A stretch of 10,301 bases of DNA from CALKCV01 sp964609515. Lineage in GTDB: Bacteria > Cyanobacteriota > Cyanobacteriia > Cyanobacteriales > Microcoleaceae. The notes below the pieces were generated by a model, which had not been told where the DNA came from, made no database searches, and saw only the letters and a list, made by a program, of their open reading frames with translations. The translations under genes and the position numbers were made by a program. The stretch's first letter is position 1; each line of letters opens with the position of its first letter. This document shows positions 1-5,202 of this stretch, piece after piece. Location of the stretch: contig CAZSTZ010000246.1 in the NCBI GenBank assembly GCA_964609515.1, positions 1 through 10,301 of the forward strand, written 5' to 3'.

Positions 1-66
1 GATGCCTGTTCTACGTCGTTACTGCCAAGGGGCGATCGCTTTGGGAAACAACTTTGACAACCTTGG
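1..66 (+). repeat. Upstream-region duplicate, copy 1
   Basis: The first 40 bases match 845-884 at 37 of 40 positions, including the HIP1 octamer. After an interruption present only in the second copy, the similarity resumes (ACAACTTTGACAAC here, ACAACTTTCAAAAAC near 927-942). The two copies lie upstream of the hicAB and DUF433/DUF5615 modules. The repeat reaches the window edge and may extend further left. Confidence 0.7.
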
Positions 67-82
67 ATTTTTATGCTGTAAT
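54..82 (+). promoter_or_regulatory. Candidate sigma-70-type promoter for hicAB
   Basis: TTGACA at 54-59 is separated by 17 bases from TGTAAT at 77-82, which is preceded by TGC (extended -10). Spacing and hexamers are close to consensus. Transcription would start near 89-90 and give a leader of about 125 bases before the hicA ATG, running through the repeat at 106-150. Seen by eye only. Confidence 0.45.
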
Positions 83-105
83 AATTAGGGACTAGCAATT
101 TAATA

Positions 106-162
106 ACCTACCGATGTTGGGTTGCGTTTCACTCCACCCAACCTACTCCGGACTACTCCGGA
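106..162. repeat. Interspersed GTTGGGT/ACCCAAC repeat plus 10-bp tandem
   Basis: GTTGGGT (118-124) and CACCCAACCTAC (135-146) are partial matches to the larger inverted-repeat family at 10175-10243. The block ends in two tandem copies of CTACTCCGGA (143-162). This type of TTGGGT...ACCCAA element is dispersed in filamentous cyanobacterial genomes. Here it lies in the presumed hicAB leader. Confidence 0.6.
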
Positions 163-215
163 CTTAAAATGGCATGGAAAAGGTGCGGCCCTTACTTTAA
201 TTGATAACCCTGTCC

Positions 216-440
216 ATGCCCAAAAAAATTAGAGAACTAAAAAGTATGCTCCGCAAAGCAGGATTTATTTATCGTTCGGCCAAAGGCAGTCATACTAGGT
301 GGGTTCATCCCTTACTCCCAAACGAACCTATTACTATTGCCGGTTGGGATGGAGATGACACCAAAGCTTACATCGAAAAAGAGGTTAATCGCAAATTAGA
401 AATCTTAAAAACCATTGAAGAACAGGAGTCAGAAGAATGA
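216..440 (+). CDS. hicA: HicA family toxin (mRNA interferase)
   Basis: Small basic protein of 74 aa from the ATG at 216, starting MPKKIRELKSMLRKAGF. The reading frame also allows an upstream TTG at 201, but HicA proteins usually begin directly at this helix, so ATG 216 is preferred; neither start has a clear Shine-Dalgarno. The motif GSHTRW (residues 24-29) carries the catalytic histidine of the double-stranded-RNA-binding-like fold, and the ITIAGWDGD stretch corresponds to the usual strand after it. HicA toxins cleave mRNA and are neutralised by HicB, which binds the active site. The stop overlaps the next ATG by 4 bases (ATGA), so the pair is translationally coupled. Toxin-first order is typical of hicAB. 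Confidence 0.88.
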   Translation: MPKKIRELKSMLRKAGFIYRSAKGSHTRWVHPLLPNEPITIAGWDGDDTKAYIEKEVNRKLEILKTIEEQESEE

Positions 441-664
441 AACTACCTTATACCGTCCTTATTTTCTGGTCCGATGAAGATAACTGTTATCTAGTTCACC
501 TCCCAGAATTTCCCTCGCAAAAATATCATACCCACGGAGACTCTTACGAAGAAGCAATGCAAAATGCTCGCGAAGTCTTAGAATTGTTAGTTGAAGAATA
601 TCGCCAAGAAGGTAAAAGCCTTCCCAAACCGATAAATGTAGAACAAACTCTTCAATTAGCATAA
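437..664 (+). CDS. hicB: HicB family antitoxin
   Basis: 75-aa protein with the HicB partial RNase-H-like fold: MKLPYTVLIFWSDEDNCYLVHLPEFP, then the short helical motif DSYEEAMQNAREVLELL, which matches the usual GdTyeEAl.nA.e.le pattern. It should bind and inhibit the preceding HicA. No C-terminal ribbon-helix-helix or HTH is visible after residue 65, so this is the short HicB form. It may rely on the HicAB complex, or on another factor, for operator binding. The start overlaps the hicA stop (ATGA, 437-440). Confidence 0.88.
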   Translation: MKLPYTVLIFWSDEDNCYLVHLPEFPSQKYHTHGDSYEEAMQNAREVLELLVEEYRQEGKSLPKPINVEQTLQLA

Positions 665-887
665 AGATGTTGGGGGGCGATCGCCTTGTCCGTAGCGAGG
701 AACGATTTTTGTGCTTACCACAAGGCCATTTCTCCCACCAACAACCCATCCGCACTCGTCCCTTCAACATCCGCTGCTAACCTTATCTTTGGAACTCTCC
801 ACCAGCTTTATACGACTCAACAGACAAGATGCCTGTTCTACCAAGATGCCTGTTCTACGTCGTTACTACCAACCGGCGATCGCTTAA

Positions 888-896
888 TGCTATAAT
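888..896 (+). promoter_or_regulatory. Extended -10 promoter for DUF433/DUF5615 operon
   Basis: TGC followed directly by a perfect TATAAT (891-896). No good -35 hexamer is seen 17 bases upstream, which is tolerated for extended -10 promoters. The predicted start near 903 gives a leader of about 55 bases to the ATG at 958. Confidence 0.5.
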
Positions 897-902
897 GCTA
901 AC

Positions 903-920
903 AAACAAGAGCGCTTGTTT
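903..920. promoter_or_regulatory. Palindrome at predicted transcription start
   Basis: AAACAAG (903-909), a four-base centre AGCG, then CTTGTTT (914-920): a perfect 7-bp inverted repeat beginning at the predicted +1. The location suits an autoregulatory operator for the antitoxin-toxin complex. A T-run follows, so an RNA hairpin/attenuator role is also possible. Confidence 0.4.
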
Positions 921-957
921 TTGGTAACAACTTTCAAAAACTAAGGAGAAACCAACA

Positions 958-1188
958 ATGGAAAAATTCGACCGAATAGCGATCGACCCCAAAATTTGCC
1001 TGGGTCAACCAACAATTAGGAATATGCGGATAACAGTCAGCTTTGTCATCAAAATGTTAGCCAGCACAAAATCTATCGAAGCAGTTCTCGAAGCATATCC
1101 AGAATTGGAAGCAGAAGATATAGAACAAGCTTTAGAATACGCCGCTTGGGCTGTTTCCGATAAAACTATTAATATTCCTACAGCATAA
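958..1188 (+). CDS. DUF433 family protein, putative antitoxin
   Basis: 76 aa. The N-terminal half has the DUF433 signature: DPKICLGQPTIRNMRI (residues 10-25) corresponds to the family's D...GkP.IrGTRI. An HTH-like segment follows: VIKMLASTKSIEAVLEAYPELEAEDI. The usual GMS of this turn is replaced by TKS. The ATG at 958 has a good Shine-Dalgarno (AAGGAG, 943-948). Nine bases separate it from the downstream DUF5615 gene, the normal partner arrangement for a proposed type II toxin-antitoxin pair in which the DUF433 protein is antitoxin and DNA binder. The pairing is known from many cyanobacterial genomes; activity here is inferred. Confidence 0.82.
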   Translation: MEKFDRIAIDPKICLGQPTIRNMRITVSFVIKMLASTKSIEAVLEAYPELEAEDIEQALEYAAWAVSDKTINIPTA

Positions 1189-1197
1189 GGAGGATTT

Positions 1198-1572
1198 GTG
1201 ACTCAAATTAGATTAATGGCAGACATGAATATTTCTCCCCAAACCGTTAGCGTATTGCAACAGCAGGGATGGGATATTATTCGCGTTCCCCAGGTTTTAC
1301 CTCCCAACGCTTCTGATGAAGAAATCCTCAATTTTTGCCGTCGGGAAAATAGAGCGATCGTCTCTTTCGATTTAGATTTCTCAATGCTAGTTGCACTAAG
1401 CGGTAGCGATCGACCTAGCTTAATTACCTTGCGACTTTCTTCTACTAATCCTAAAATTGTTACCCAAAGAATCTTAGAAGTTTTCCCAGAAATAGAACAA
1501 GAACTTCAACAAGGAAGTGCTGTTACTATAGGAAATGAAACAGTCAGGATTCGCAGATTACCCGTTCGATAA
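1198..1572 (+). CDS. DUF5615 PIN-like protein, putative toxin
   Basis: 124 aa starting at GTG 1198, chosen because AAGGAGG (1188-1194) is correctly spaced; this site overlaps the end of the DUF433 stop codon. The fold is PIN-like: MADMNIS (residues 7-13) aligns to the family's LlDENLs with acidic D9, NASDEEIL (38-45) supplies central acids, and VSFDLDF (55-61) is the equivalent of TkDkDF. These residues form the presumed metal-binding RNase-type site. The C-terminal region (IEQELQQGSAVTIGNETVRIRRLP) matches the usual terminal beta strands. Partner of the preceding DUF433 gene and probably co-transcribed and coupled with it. Confidence 0.82.
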   Translation: MTQIRLMADMNISPQTVSVLQQQGWDIIRVPQVLPPNASDEEILNFCRRENRAIVSFDLDFSMLVALSGSDRPSLITLRLSSTNPKIVTQRILEVFPEIEQELQQGSAVTIGNETVRIRRLPVR

Positions 1573-1583
1573 AAAATGTCATT

Positions 1584-1653
1584 TGTCATTGCGAGGGGGG
1601 GTGGAAAAGCAATTAATTTTGATGCTTTTTCCTTAAGCCCCCCGAAGCAATCT
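1584..1653. repeat. Imperfect palindromic interspersed repeat
   Basis: Begins TGTCATTGCGAGG and ends CGAAGCAATC; ATTGC (1588-1592) pairs with GCAAT (1647-1651), G-run with C-run, and GGAAAAGCA with TGCTTTTTCC. Starting 11 bases after the DUF5615 stop, it can form a long hairpin. The left end is shared with 5211-5234 on the opposite strand. An ORF starting at 1576 is only a translation of this repeat. Confidence 0.7.
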
Positions 1654-1659
1654 CTATTT

Positions 1660-1673
1660 AATAGATATCTATT
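1660..1673. repeat. 14-bp perfect palindrome
   Basis: AATAGATATCTATT is identical to its reverse complement. It lies in the spacer between the convergent DUF5615 and 157-aa genes. It may be a protein-binding site or chance; nothing else supports a role. Confidence 0.35.
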
Positions 1674-1750
1674 TTGGTTTCGACTTTCCGAAAAACATAT
1701 TCTGACCTCCGATATTTCTTTGGGGAGAGAAGATAGCTCCCCCCCCGGGT

Positions 1751-2224
1751 TTACAACTCAAACAAAGCCGCGCGATCGCCTATCGCCACCATCACGCATT
1801 CTTGTTCCAACTTTTCCAACAAACAGACAATAAAACCTTCGATTTCCCCCAGATGCGCCAACAACTCACTCTCAGTCATCCACGCCTCCAGCTCGAAAAC
1901 CGACTCTCCCATTATCCGGGCGTGGCGGTTGCGGTAAAAACCGAAGTAGTTTTTGCAATTGCAACCCCCAAAAGAATCGGATAACAACTTCCGCGACTTC
2001 TTAACATAATGGTTAGCATTGCGAATGCGTTTCCCGTATTTATTCTTAGTAGGAATCCAGATTTGCAAGCGACGGTCCATCAACTTGCAAATTTTCAGTT
2101 TAGACTCCCCCGCCTCGTGGGGCAAACTCCCATTAGCAAAACCGCCATTTTTTCCCGGATTTGCTATTAAATAATAGAGTGCATTTACGGTTAACTTTTG
2201 AGCATCAACTCCGTCAAAAGCCAT
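1751..2224 (-). CDS. Unrecognised 157-aa protein
   Basis: The ATG at 2222-2224 is preceded by a good Shine-Dalgarno (GAGGAAG, reading on the minus strand at about 2233-2239), and the frame is open for 157 codons, which supports a real gene. No family is recognised. The first 50 residues resemble a short helical start. Residues about 50-110 are strongly basic and aromatic, with SKLKICKLMDRRLQIW and a cysteine pair in GGCNCKNYFGFYRNRH. The last 40 residues look amphipathic-helical (SELLAHLGEIEGFIVCLLEKLE) and acidic. No signal peptide or obvious membrane span. The basic middle could bind nucleic acid; this is a guess from composition. It stands alone on the minus strand. Confidence 0.6.
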   Translation of the reverse strand: MAFDGVDAQKLTVNALYYLIANPGKNGGFANGSLPHEAGESKLKICKLMDRRLQIWIPTKNKYGKRIRNANHYVKKSRKLLSDSFGGCNCKNYFGFYRNRHARIMGESVFELEAWMTESELLAHLGEIEGFIVCLLEKLEQECVMVAIGDRAALFEL

Positions 2225-2418
2225 AATTAAACTTCCTCGTTAACTACACTTCTATGAAAGCGCGTTAATTAAGGAATGCCAAGGGCGACTGGGTTTTTCT
2301 TTCCCGCCCCAACTGCCCCAGGGCAAACATTTTTTCCTAACTGCCCTAATTGCCCTAGACAGTTGGGGGAAGTGATGATAAGGTTAAGATTGTTAAATGT
2401 AGTTAAGTAATTTCAGTT

Positions 2419-2447
2419 AAAAAAAAGGTGCGCGGTGCGCACCCTAC
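2419..2447 (-). terminator. Second terminator copy from the duplication
   Basis: Identical stem (2443-2427) and eight-T run (2426-2419), exactly 106 bases beyond the first. It would act as a backup terminator for minus-strand transcription, keeping read-through from continuing toward the promoter region of the 157-aa gene. Confidence 0.65.
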
Positions 2448-2524
2448 TGCTCTAATTGCCCTAGACAGTTGGAGAAAATGATGATAAGGTTAGGATTGTT
2501 AAGTTTAGTTAAGTAATTTCGGTT

Positions 2525-2553
2525 AAAAAAAAGGTGCGCGGTGCGCACCCTAC
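2525..2553 (-). terminator. Intrinsic terminator of PIN/antitoxin operon, first copy
   Basis: On the minus strand a stem GGTGCGC-ACC-GCGCACC (2549-2533) is followed immediately by eight T (2532-2525). It lies 19 bases past the antitoxin stop (2572), in the right orientation to end the operon. The same stem is also a dispersed cyanobacterial repeat (GTAGGGTGCGC), here apparently serving as terminator. Confidence 0.75.
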
Positions 2554-2571
2554 AGGAAGTTAAGAGCTTTT

Positions 2572-2787
2572 TTATTGCTCTTTTGCTTCTTGAAAAGCCT
2601 TTACTTTCTGGGCGATCGAATCCACAGTTTCATCGGCAAATTCCTGATCTCGCCATGCCAAATAATCCCGAGGTTCCACGTTTAAAGCAGATAGAAAAAT
2701 ACCCACCTTAGCAGGTTCCATGTGTTTAAACAAAATTTCCAATCCTTCCTCTAAAACTTCGTGTTCTTTTAATGGTTTAATTTTCAT
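2572..2787 (-). CDS. Small putative antitoxin paired with PIN toxin
   Basis: 71 aa, MKIKPLKEHEVLEEGLEILF..., acidic and largely helical, ending in FADETVDSIAQKVKAFQEAKEQ. No classic ribbon-helix-helix or AbrB fold is evident. Its position directly after a PIN gene, with a 1-base overlap (TAATG at the PIN stop), and its small acidic character suggest it is the cognate antitoxin. Similar small proteins of this type sit beside PIN proteins in cyanobacteria. A Shine-Dalgarno (GGAGAAG) lies within the end of the PIN gene, so translation is likely coupled. The toxin-first order is less common for PIN (VapC) systems, where the antitoxin usually comes first. Confidence 0.68.
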   Translation of the reverse strand: MKIKPLKEHEVLEEGLEILFKHMEPAKVGIFLSALNVEPRDYLAWRDQEFADETVDSIAQKVKAFQEAKEQ

Positions 2788-3221
2788 TATTCTTCTCCTG
2801 TTAATCCTAAGATAAAATTGGCAGGGTTAACTACTTTTATTCCACCTGGATAGCGTCGTATTAGGCGATCGTCGCAGGTTAAAAAATAGTCACATTCAGC
2901 AGCTTCGGCACAAGCGACGTGCAATGCGTCCATTGTTTTTAAGCCCTGTTCTTCTAATTCCCTGCCTCGTTCGATTATAGCACCATCAACCGCGACTTTA
3001 AATTTGGCAAGTCTCGAACAACTCTCAACCCAACGCCGACCTTTCATTGATGGATTGCGGTTATTCTCATAATCTGGTATGGGCGAGCTCGCCAGTTCGA
3101 CAGCCCCAGAAAACACTAGCTGTAAGATTAGATACAAAGCTTTAGTTTCTAATTCTATCCTGCTTTGACTTTGGTCGTCCCATCGCCGATTATAGACGCT
3201 AGTATCTATGTAAATTTTCAT
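2787..3221 (-). CDS. PIN-domain protein, VapC-like toxin
   Basis: 144 aa with PIN architecture: KIYIDTSVYNR at the N-terminus (D6), SSPIPDYE (acidic E52), TMDALHVACAE (D98) and FLTCDDRL (D117/D118). These make up the conserved acidic metal site of PIN ribonucleases, which usually cleave RNA, often tRNA or rRNA. A strong Shine-Dalgarno (AAAGGAGGATGA) precedes the ATG at 3221. First gene of a two-gene minus-strand operon with the small protein that follows. Divergent from the ATPase gene at 3287, sharing a 65-base intergenic region. Confidence 0.85.
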   Translation of the reverse strand: MKIYIDTSVYNRRWDDQSQSRIELETKALYLILQLVFSGAVELASSPIPDYENNRNPSMKGRRWVESCSRLAKFKVAVDGAIIERGRELEEQGLKTMDALHVACAEAAECDYFLTCDDRLIRRYPGGIKVVNPANFILGLTGEE

Positions 3222-3286
3222 TCATCCTCCTTTATTTTAGTTTGCCATCTATCATTAGAATGCCCATCGATATTTAATTATAAACC

Positions 3287-4366
3287 ATGATAACCAAAAC
3301 CATAAAAACCATCAACTTACCCCCAGAATTTCAACAAATAATCCGCGAAAAAAGCCGCAACTTTAGCGGTAGAAAACACATATTTAAGCAAATTCAAACC
3401 TTCCTTAATAAATATCCTCGCGGTTATTTAACCATAGTCGGTTTCCCCGGCAGCGGCAAAACTGCCCTCCTCGCCCAATACTATCTCCAAAACCCCAACG
3501 TTATCTATTACAACTGTCAGCTACCAGGCAAAAATAACGCCCCCCAATTCCTCCTAAATATCTGCACTCAATTAATCGAAAATTATCCCACAACCTATCC
3601 CGGTTTACCCGAAAATGCCGCCGAAGATGGCTGGCTTTTCGGACTCTTAATTCAGCAAGTTAGCGACCTACTGGAAGATGGGGAAAAACTGATAATTGCC
3701 ATCGACGGACTAGAAGCAATTAACCGCCAATCTCAACCCCTCGGTTCCAATCTTTTCTACTTACCTAGATACGTCCCCAATGGCGTTTATTTTCTCTTAA
3801 GTAGAAGGCCGTTTATTAAAGCCAAATCTGGAATTTTAATCGAAGCGCCCTCCCAGAAAATTAACCTGGATAATTTCCCAGCAGAAAACCTCCAAGATGT
3901 CAAAGAATATCTCGGCAACTTTCTCGATCGCCCACCAGAAACCCCCATCGACTCTTGGTTAAACTCCCAGGAATTAACCCGCCAACAATTCATCGAAACC
4001 CTCGCGGAAAAAAGCGACAATAATTTAATGTATGTGTCGGAAATCTTAAAAGGTATAACCTCCAATTTCTACCCCCAAGGATTAGACATGAAAAAACTGC
4101 CCCCAGGTTTGACAACATACTATCAAAGTCACTGGCAGCAGATGGTAGGCGACCCACCAAATACTATAGAATTAGGAGTAATAAATGCCCTCGCCAACGC
4201 AGAGGAAGGATTATCGGTGGATGCAGTTGCCGCCAACAGCAACCTTATGGAGTTCGACGTAGAGGAAGTATTAGAAAACTGGGTGGAGTTTTTAAAAATT
4301 AATGAAGACAAATACCAACTTTATCATAGCAGTTTCCAGCAATTTGTAGCGAATAGAGCAAATTGA
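3287..4366 (+). CDS. STAND/NACHT-like ATPase, stand-alone core
   Basis: 359 aa. SRNFSGRKHIFKQIQTFL (23-40) is the entry to the P-loop ATPase found in cyanobacterial AAA/NACHT-WD40 proteins. Walker A is GFPGSGKT (52-59), Walker B is LIIAIDGLE (135-143, D140), and FLLSRRP (169-175) fits the sensor-1 strand. Residues about 195-285 are helical. The end resembles a winged helix (LGVINALANAEEGLSVDAVA to LYHSSFQQFV), the motif that in relatives precedes WD40 repeats. Here the protein stops at that point, and there is no N-terminal effector domain. It is either a minimal STAND regulator or a truncated descendant of a larger sensor. No clear Shine-Dalgarno; ATG 3287 is the first in frame. Role unknown; related proteins act in signalling or defence. 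Confidence 0.75.
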   Translation: MITKTIKTINLPPEFQQIIREKSRNFSGRKHIFKQIQTFLNKYPRGYLTIVGFPGSGKTALLAQYYLQNPNVIYYNCQLPGKNNAPQFLLNICTQLIENYPTTYPGLPENAAEDGWLFGLLIQQVSDLLEDGEKLIIAIDGLEAINRQSQPLGSNLFYLPRYVPNGVYFLLSRRPFIKAKSGILIEAPSQKINLDNFPAENLQDVKEYLGNFLDRPPETPIDSWLNSQELTRQQFIETLAEKSDNNLMYVSEILKGITSNFYPQGLDMKKLPPGLTTYYQSHWQQMVGDPPNTIELGVINALANAEEGLSVDAVAANSNLMEFDVEEVLENWVEFLKINEDKYQLYHSSFQQFVANRAN

Positions 4367-4439
4367 GGCGATCGCTCGAGAGCCGAACGCTAGTTTTTGG
4401 CGAGTAAGACTCTTTCGGCAGAAATTTGTGTGAGCGGAT

Positions 4440-4459
4440 AACAGGCTTTCCTGCCTGTT
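4440..4459. repeat. AACAGGC/GCCTGTT palindromic repeat
   Basis: AACAGGC (4440-4446) and GCCTGTT (4453-4459) form a 7-bp stem with a six-base loop, continuing into TCTAC. Same family as the elements at 828-858, 7874-7900 and 9565-9590. Confidence 0.6.
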
Positions 4460-4469
4460 CTACAAGGGC

Positions 4470-4497
4470 AATTCCCAATTCCCAATTCCCAATTCCC
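4470..4497. repeat. Heptanucleotide tandem repeat (AATTCCC x4)
   Basis: Four perfect consecutive copies of AATTCCC. Short heptad tandems (STRR type) are characteristic of filamentous cyanobacteria and vary in copy number by slippage. Related GGGAATG heptads occur near 9660-9676 and 9736-9755. Confidence 0.8.
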
Positions 4498-4509
4498 AAA
4501 AATCGACAA

Positions 4510-4608
4510 CTATTTAATTATTTTCAAAGATGACTTGCTCCCATCAACAATTCTATCTAAATACCAATTAATTAAGTAAGTTGGACAAGACCCAAAAGTA
4601 TTAATTTC
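4510..4608 (-). pseudogene. 3' remnant of a second KDSR-like reductase gene
   Basis: On the minus strand a frame ending at TAG (4510-4512) reads FGSCPTYLINWYLDRIV over 4596-4546, then a short lysine/serine tail. This aligns without gaps to FHSVLAPLINWYLDRIV in the intact reductase at 5203-6060. The nucleotides agree too: 4545-4575 and 5268-5298 match at 29 of 31 positions. Upstream the frame hits a stop at 4609-4611, and no catalytic part of the enzyme is visible, so only the C-terminal end survives. This points to an earlier second copy that was deleted or overwritten by the region now holding the DUF2283 gene. Confidence 0.75.
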
Positions 4609-4646
4609 TCAATTAAACTACGAGCTTTTTTTAAAGGAGAATTGCA

Positions 4647-4880
4647 ATGAAAATTAGCGACGACGTGGAAGTTGATGCCTTAAGCATTGTTTTCCAGGAA
4701 ACTACGGTGACAACCAAACATTTAGCTGAGGGAATAGCGGTTGATTATGATGAGTTCGGAAATTTGGCAGGCATCGAAATTTTAGATGCTTCTCAGAGGT
4801 TTGGCGGGTTGGAAACTATGCATCAAGTTACTCTCGAAAATATTGGTTTGGCAGTTAATTCTCAGGAAAAAATTGCTTAA
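4647..4880 (+). CDS. DUF2283 family small protein
   Basis: 77 aa. The core VDYDEFGNLAGIEILDAS (residues 32-49) is the hallmark of DUF2283 (family form: D.d..G.lvGiEIldas). The N-terminus MKISDDVEVDALSIVF is the usual first beta strand, slightly changed from the family's ...D.Dvd.LyI.f. The ATG at 4647 has a strong Shine-Dalgarno (AAAGGAG, 4635-4641). DUF2283 genes often sit beside small toxin-like genes such as DUF4258, but no partner is present here. Function unknown; likely a small soluble protein. Confidence 0.82.
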   Translation: MKISDDVEVDALSIVFQETTVTTKHLAEGIAVDYDEFGNLAGIEILDASQRFGGLETMHQVTLENIGLAVNSQEKIA

Positions 4881-4888
4881 TTTGTAAA

Positions 4889-4908
4889 GTGCGCAACGCG
4901 CACCCTAC
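4889..4908. repeat. GTGCGC hairpin repeat, possible terminator
   Basis: GTGCGC (4889-4894), loop AAC, GCGCAC (4898-4903), then CCTAC. It is a variant of the hairpins at 2427-2447 and 2533-2553 but without the adjoining A/T run. It lies just after the DUF2283 stop, so it may cap that transcript weakly. Confidence 0.5.
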
Positions 4909-5113
4909 TAGAGCAACACAGCTAAAAGTGTGCGTAAAAATTTAACGACTTAGGCAAGAGGCAAGAGCCATGCATGCATGCATAGAAGAAGTAACAGAAA
5001 ATTGAACTATTGGGGTAAATTTTTTACTCGCAATTAGCAATTAGCCATTGGCAAAAAGCGTTAATATTTTTAGCCACCATTTTAGCTGTGCAGTGCTACT
5101 ACTTTTTACTGTG

Positions 5114-5148
5114 GCAATCTCCTAGCTTAATTTTGGGGCTGAGATTGC
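5114..5148. repeat. GCAATCTC...GAGATTGC inverted repeat
   Basis: Perfect 8-bp arms separated by 19 bases, downstream of the reductase gene on the minus strand. No T-run follows on the minus strand, so it is not a standard terminator. The arms resemble the TAGCAATC termini of the element at 6099-6227, suggesting a related small mobile repeat. Confidence 0.5.
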
Positions 5149-5202
5149 TACCCTTCGGGCCCGGCTGTCGCCTACGGCTAATTTAGTATCTCCCCCAAGA
5201 AT

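Larger units (their letters stand above)
845..944 (+). repeat. Upstream-region duplicate, copy 2
   Basis: Positions 845-884 match 1-40 with three substitutions. Relative to copy 1, about 35 bases are inserted (885-920) that hold the TATAAT box and a palindrome; similarity then resumes with GGTAACAACTTTCAAAAAC. Copy 2 runs directly into the Shine-Dalgarno of the DUF433 gene. Copy 1 could therefore be the relic of a similar operon's leader. Confidence 0.65.
665..957. other. Spacer between hicAB and DUF433 operon, repeat-rich
   Basis: No convincing gene. It contains a 10-bp palindrome GGCGATCGCC (676-685), two adjacent copies of AGATGCCTGTTCTAC (828-842 and 844-858), the second copy of the upstream duplicate (845-944) and the promoter/operator region of the next operon. 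ORFs of 69 and 103 codons run through it on opposite strands, but they are repeat-derived or lack initiation signals and recognisable domains. Confidence 0.6.
2342..2553. repeat. 106-bp tandem duplication
   Basis: Unit 1 is 2342-2447 and unit 2 is 2448-2553. By eye they align without gaps, with eight substitutions over 106 bases (about 92% identity). Each unit starts with TGCYCTAATTGCCCTAGACA, has an AT-rich centre, and ends with eight A and the GGTGCGC hairpin. The equal length and high identity point to one duplication event. Confidence 0.9.
2225..2571. other. 347-base spacer with tandem duplication
   Basis: No gene seen. Holds a 9-bp inverted repeat CCCCAACTG (2307-2315) / CAGTTGGGG (2360-2368) and a 106-bp tandem duplication, each copy ending in a hairpin. 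The spacer separates the 157-aa gene's upstream side from the end of the PIN/antitoxin operon. Confidence 0.7.
4367..4646. other. Spacer with repeats and a decayed gene end
   Basis: Contains a HIP1 octamer (near 4369), an ACAGGC palindrome (4440-4459), four tandem AATTCCC heptads (4470-4497), the minus-strand KDSR-like remnant (4510-4608) and the Shine-Dalgarno of the DUF2283 gene. No intact gene seen. Confidence 0.65.
4881..5202. other. 322-base spacer, repeats only
   Basis: No gene seen. Holds a GTGCGC-AAC-GCGCAC hairpin (4889-4903), an ATGCATGCATGCAT run (4970-4983), small tandems of GGCAAGA and CAATTAG, an 8-bp inverted repeat GCAATCTC (5114-5121) / GAGATTGC (5141-5148), and a GC-rich CGGGCCCG palindrome near 5157-5164. 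DUF2283 and the reductase gene converge on this spacer. Confidence 0.65.

Noticed and set aside
459..895. ORFs of 103 (minus) and 69 (plus) codons around the hicB end and spacer
   Set aside because: The first is antisense to hicB. The second lies in repeats (double AGATGCCTGTTCTAC) with no initiation signals or known motifs.
1576..1833. ORF of 85 codons just after the DUF5615 gene
   Set aside because: It translates the palindromic repeat at 1584-1653 and then runs antisense into the 157-aa gene; no Shine-Dalgarno and no recognisable domain.
4970..4983. ATGCATGCATGCAT run considered as a protein-binding site
   Set aside because: A simple 4-base tandem in a repeat-rich spacer with no promoter nearby; slippage explains it.
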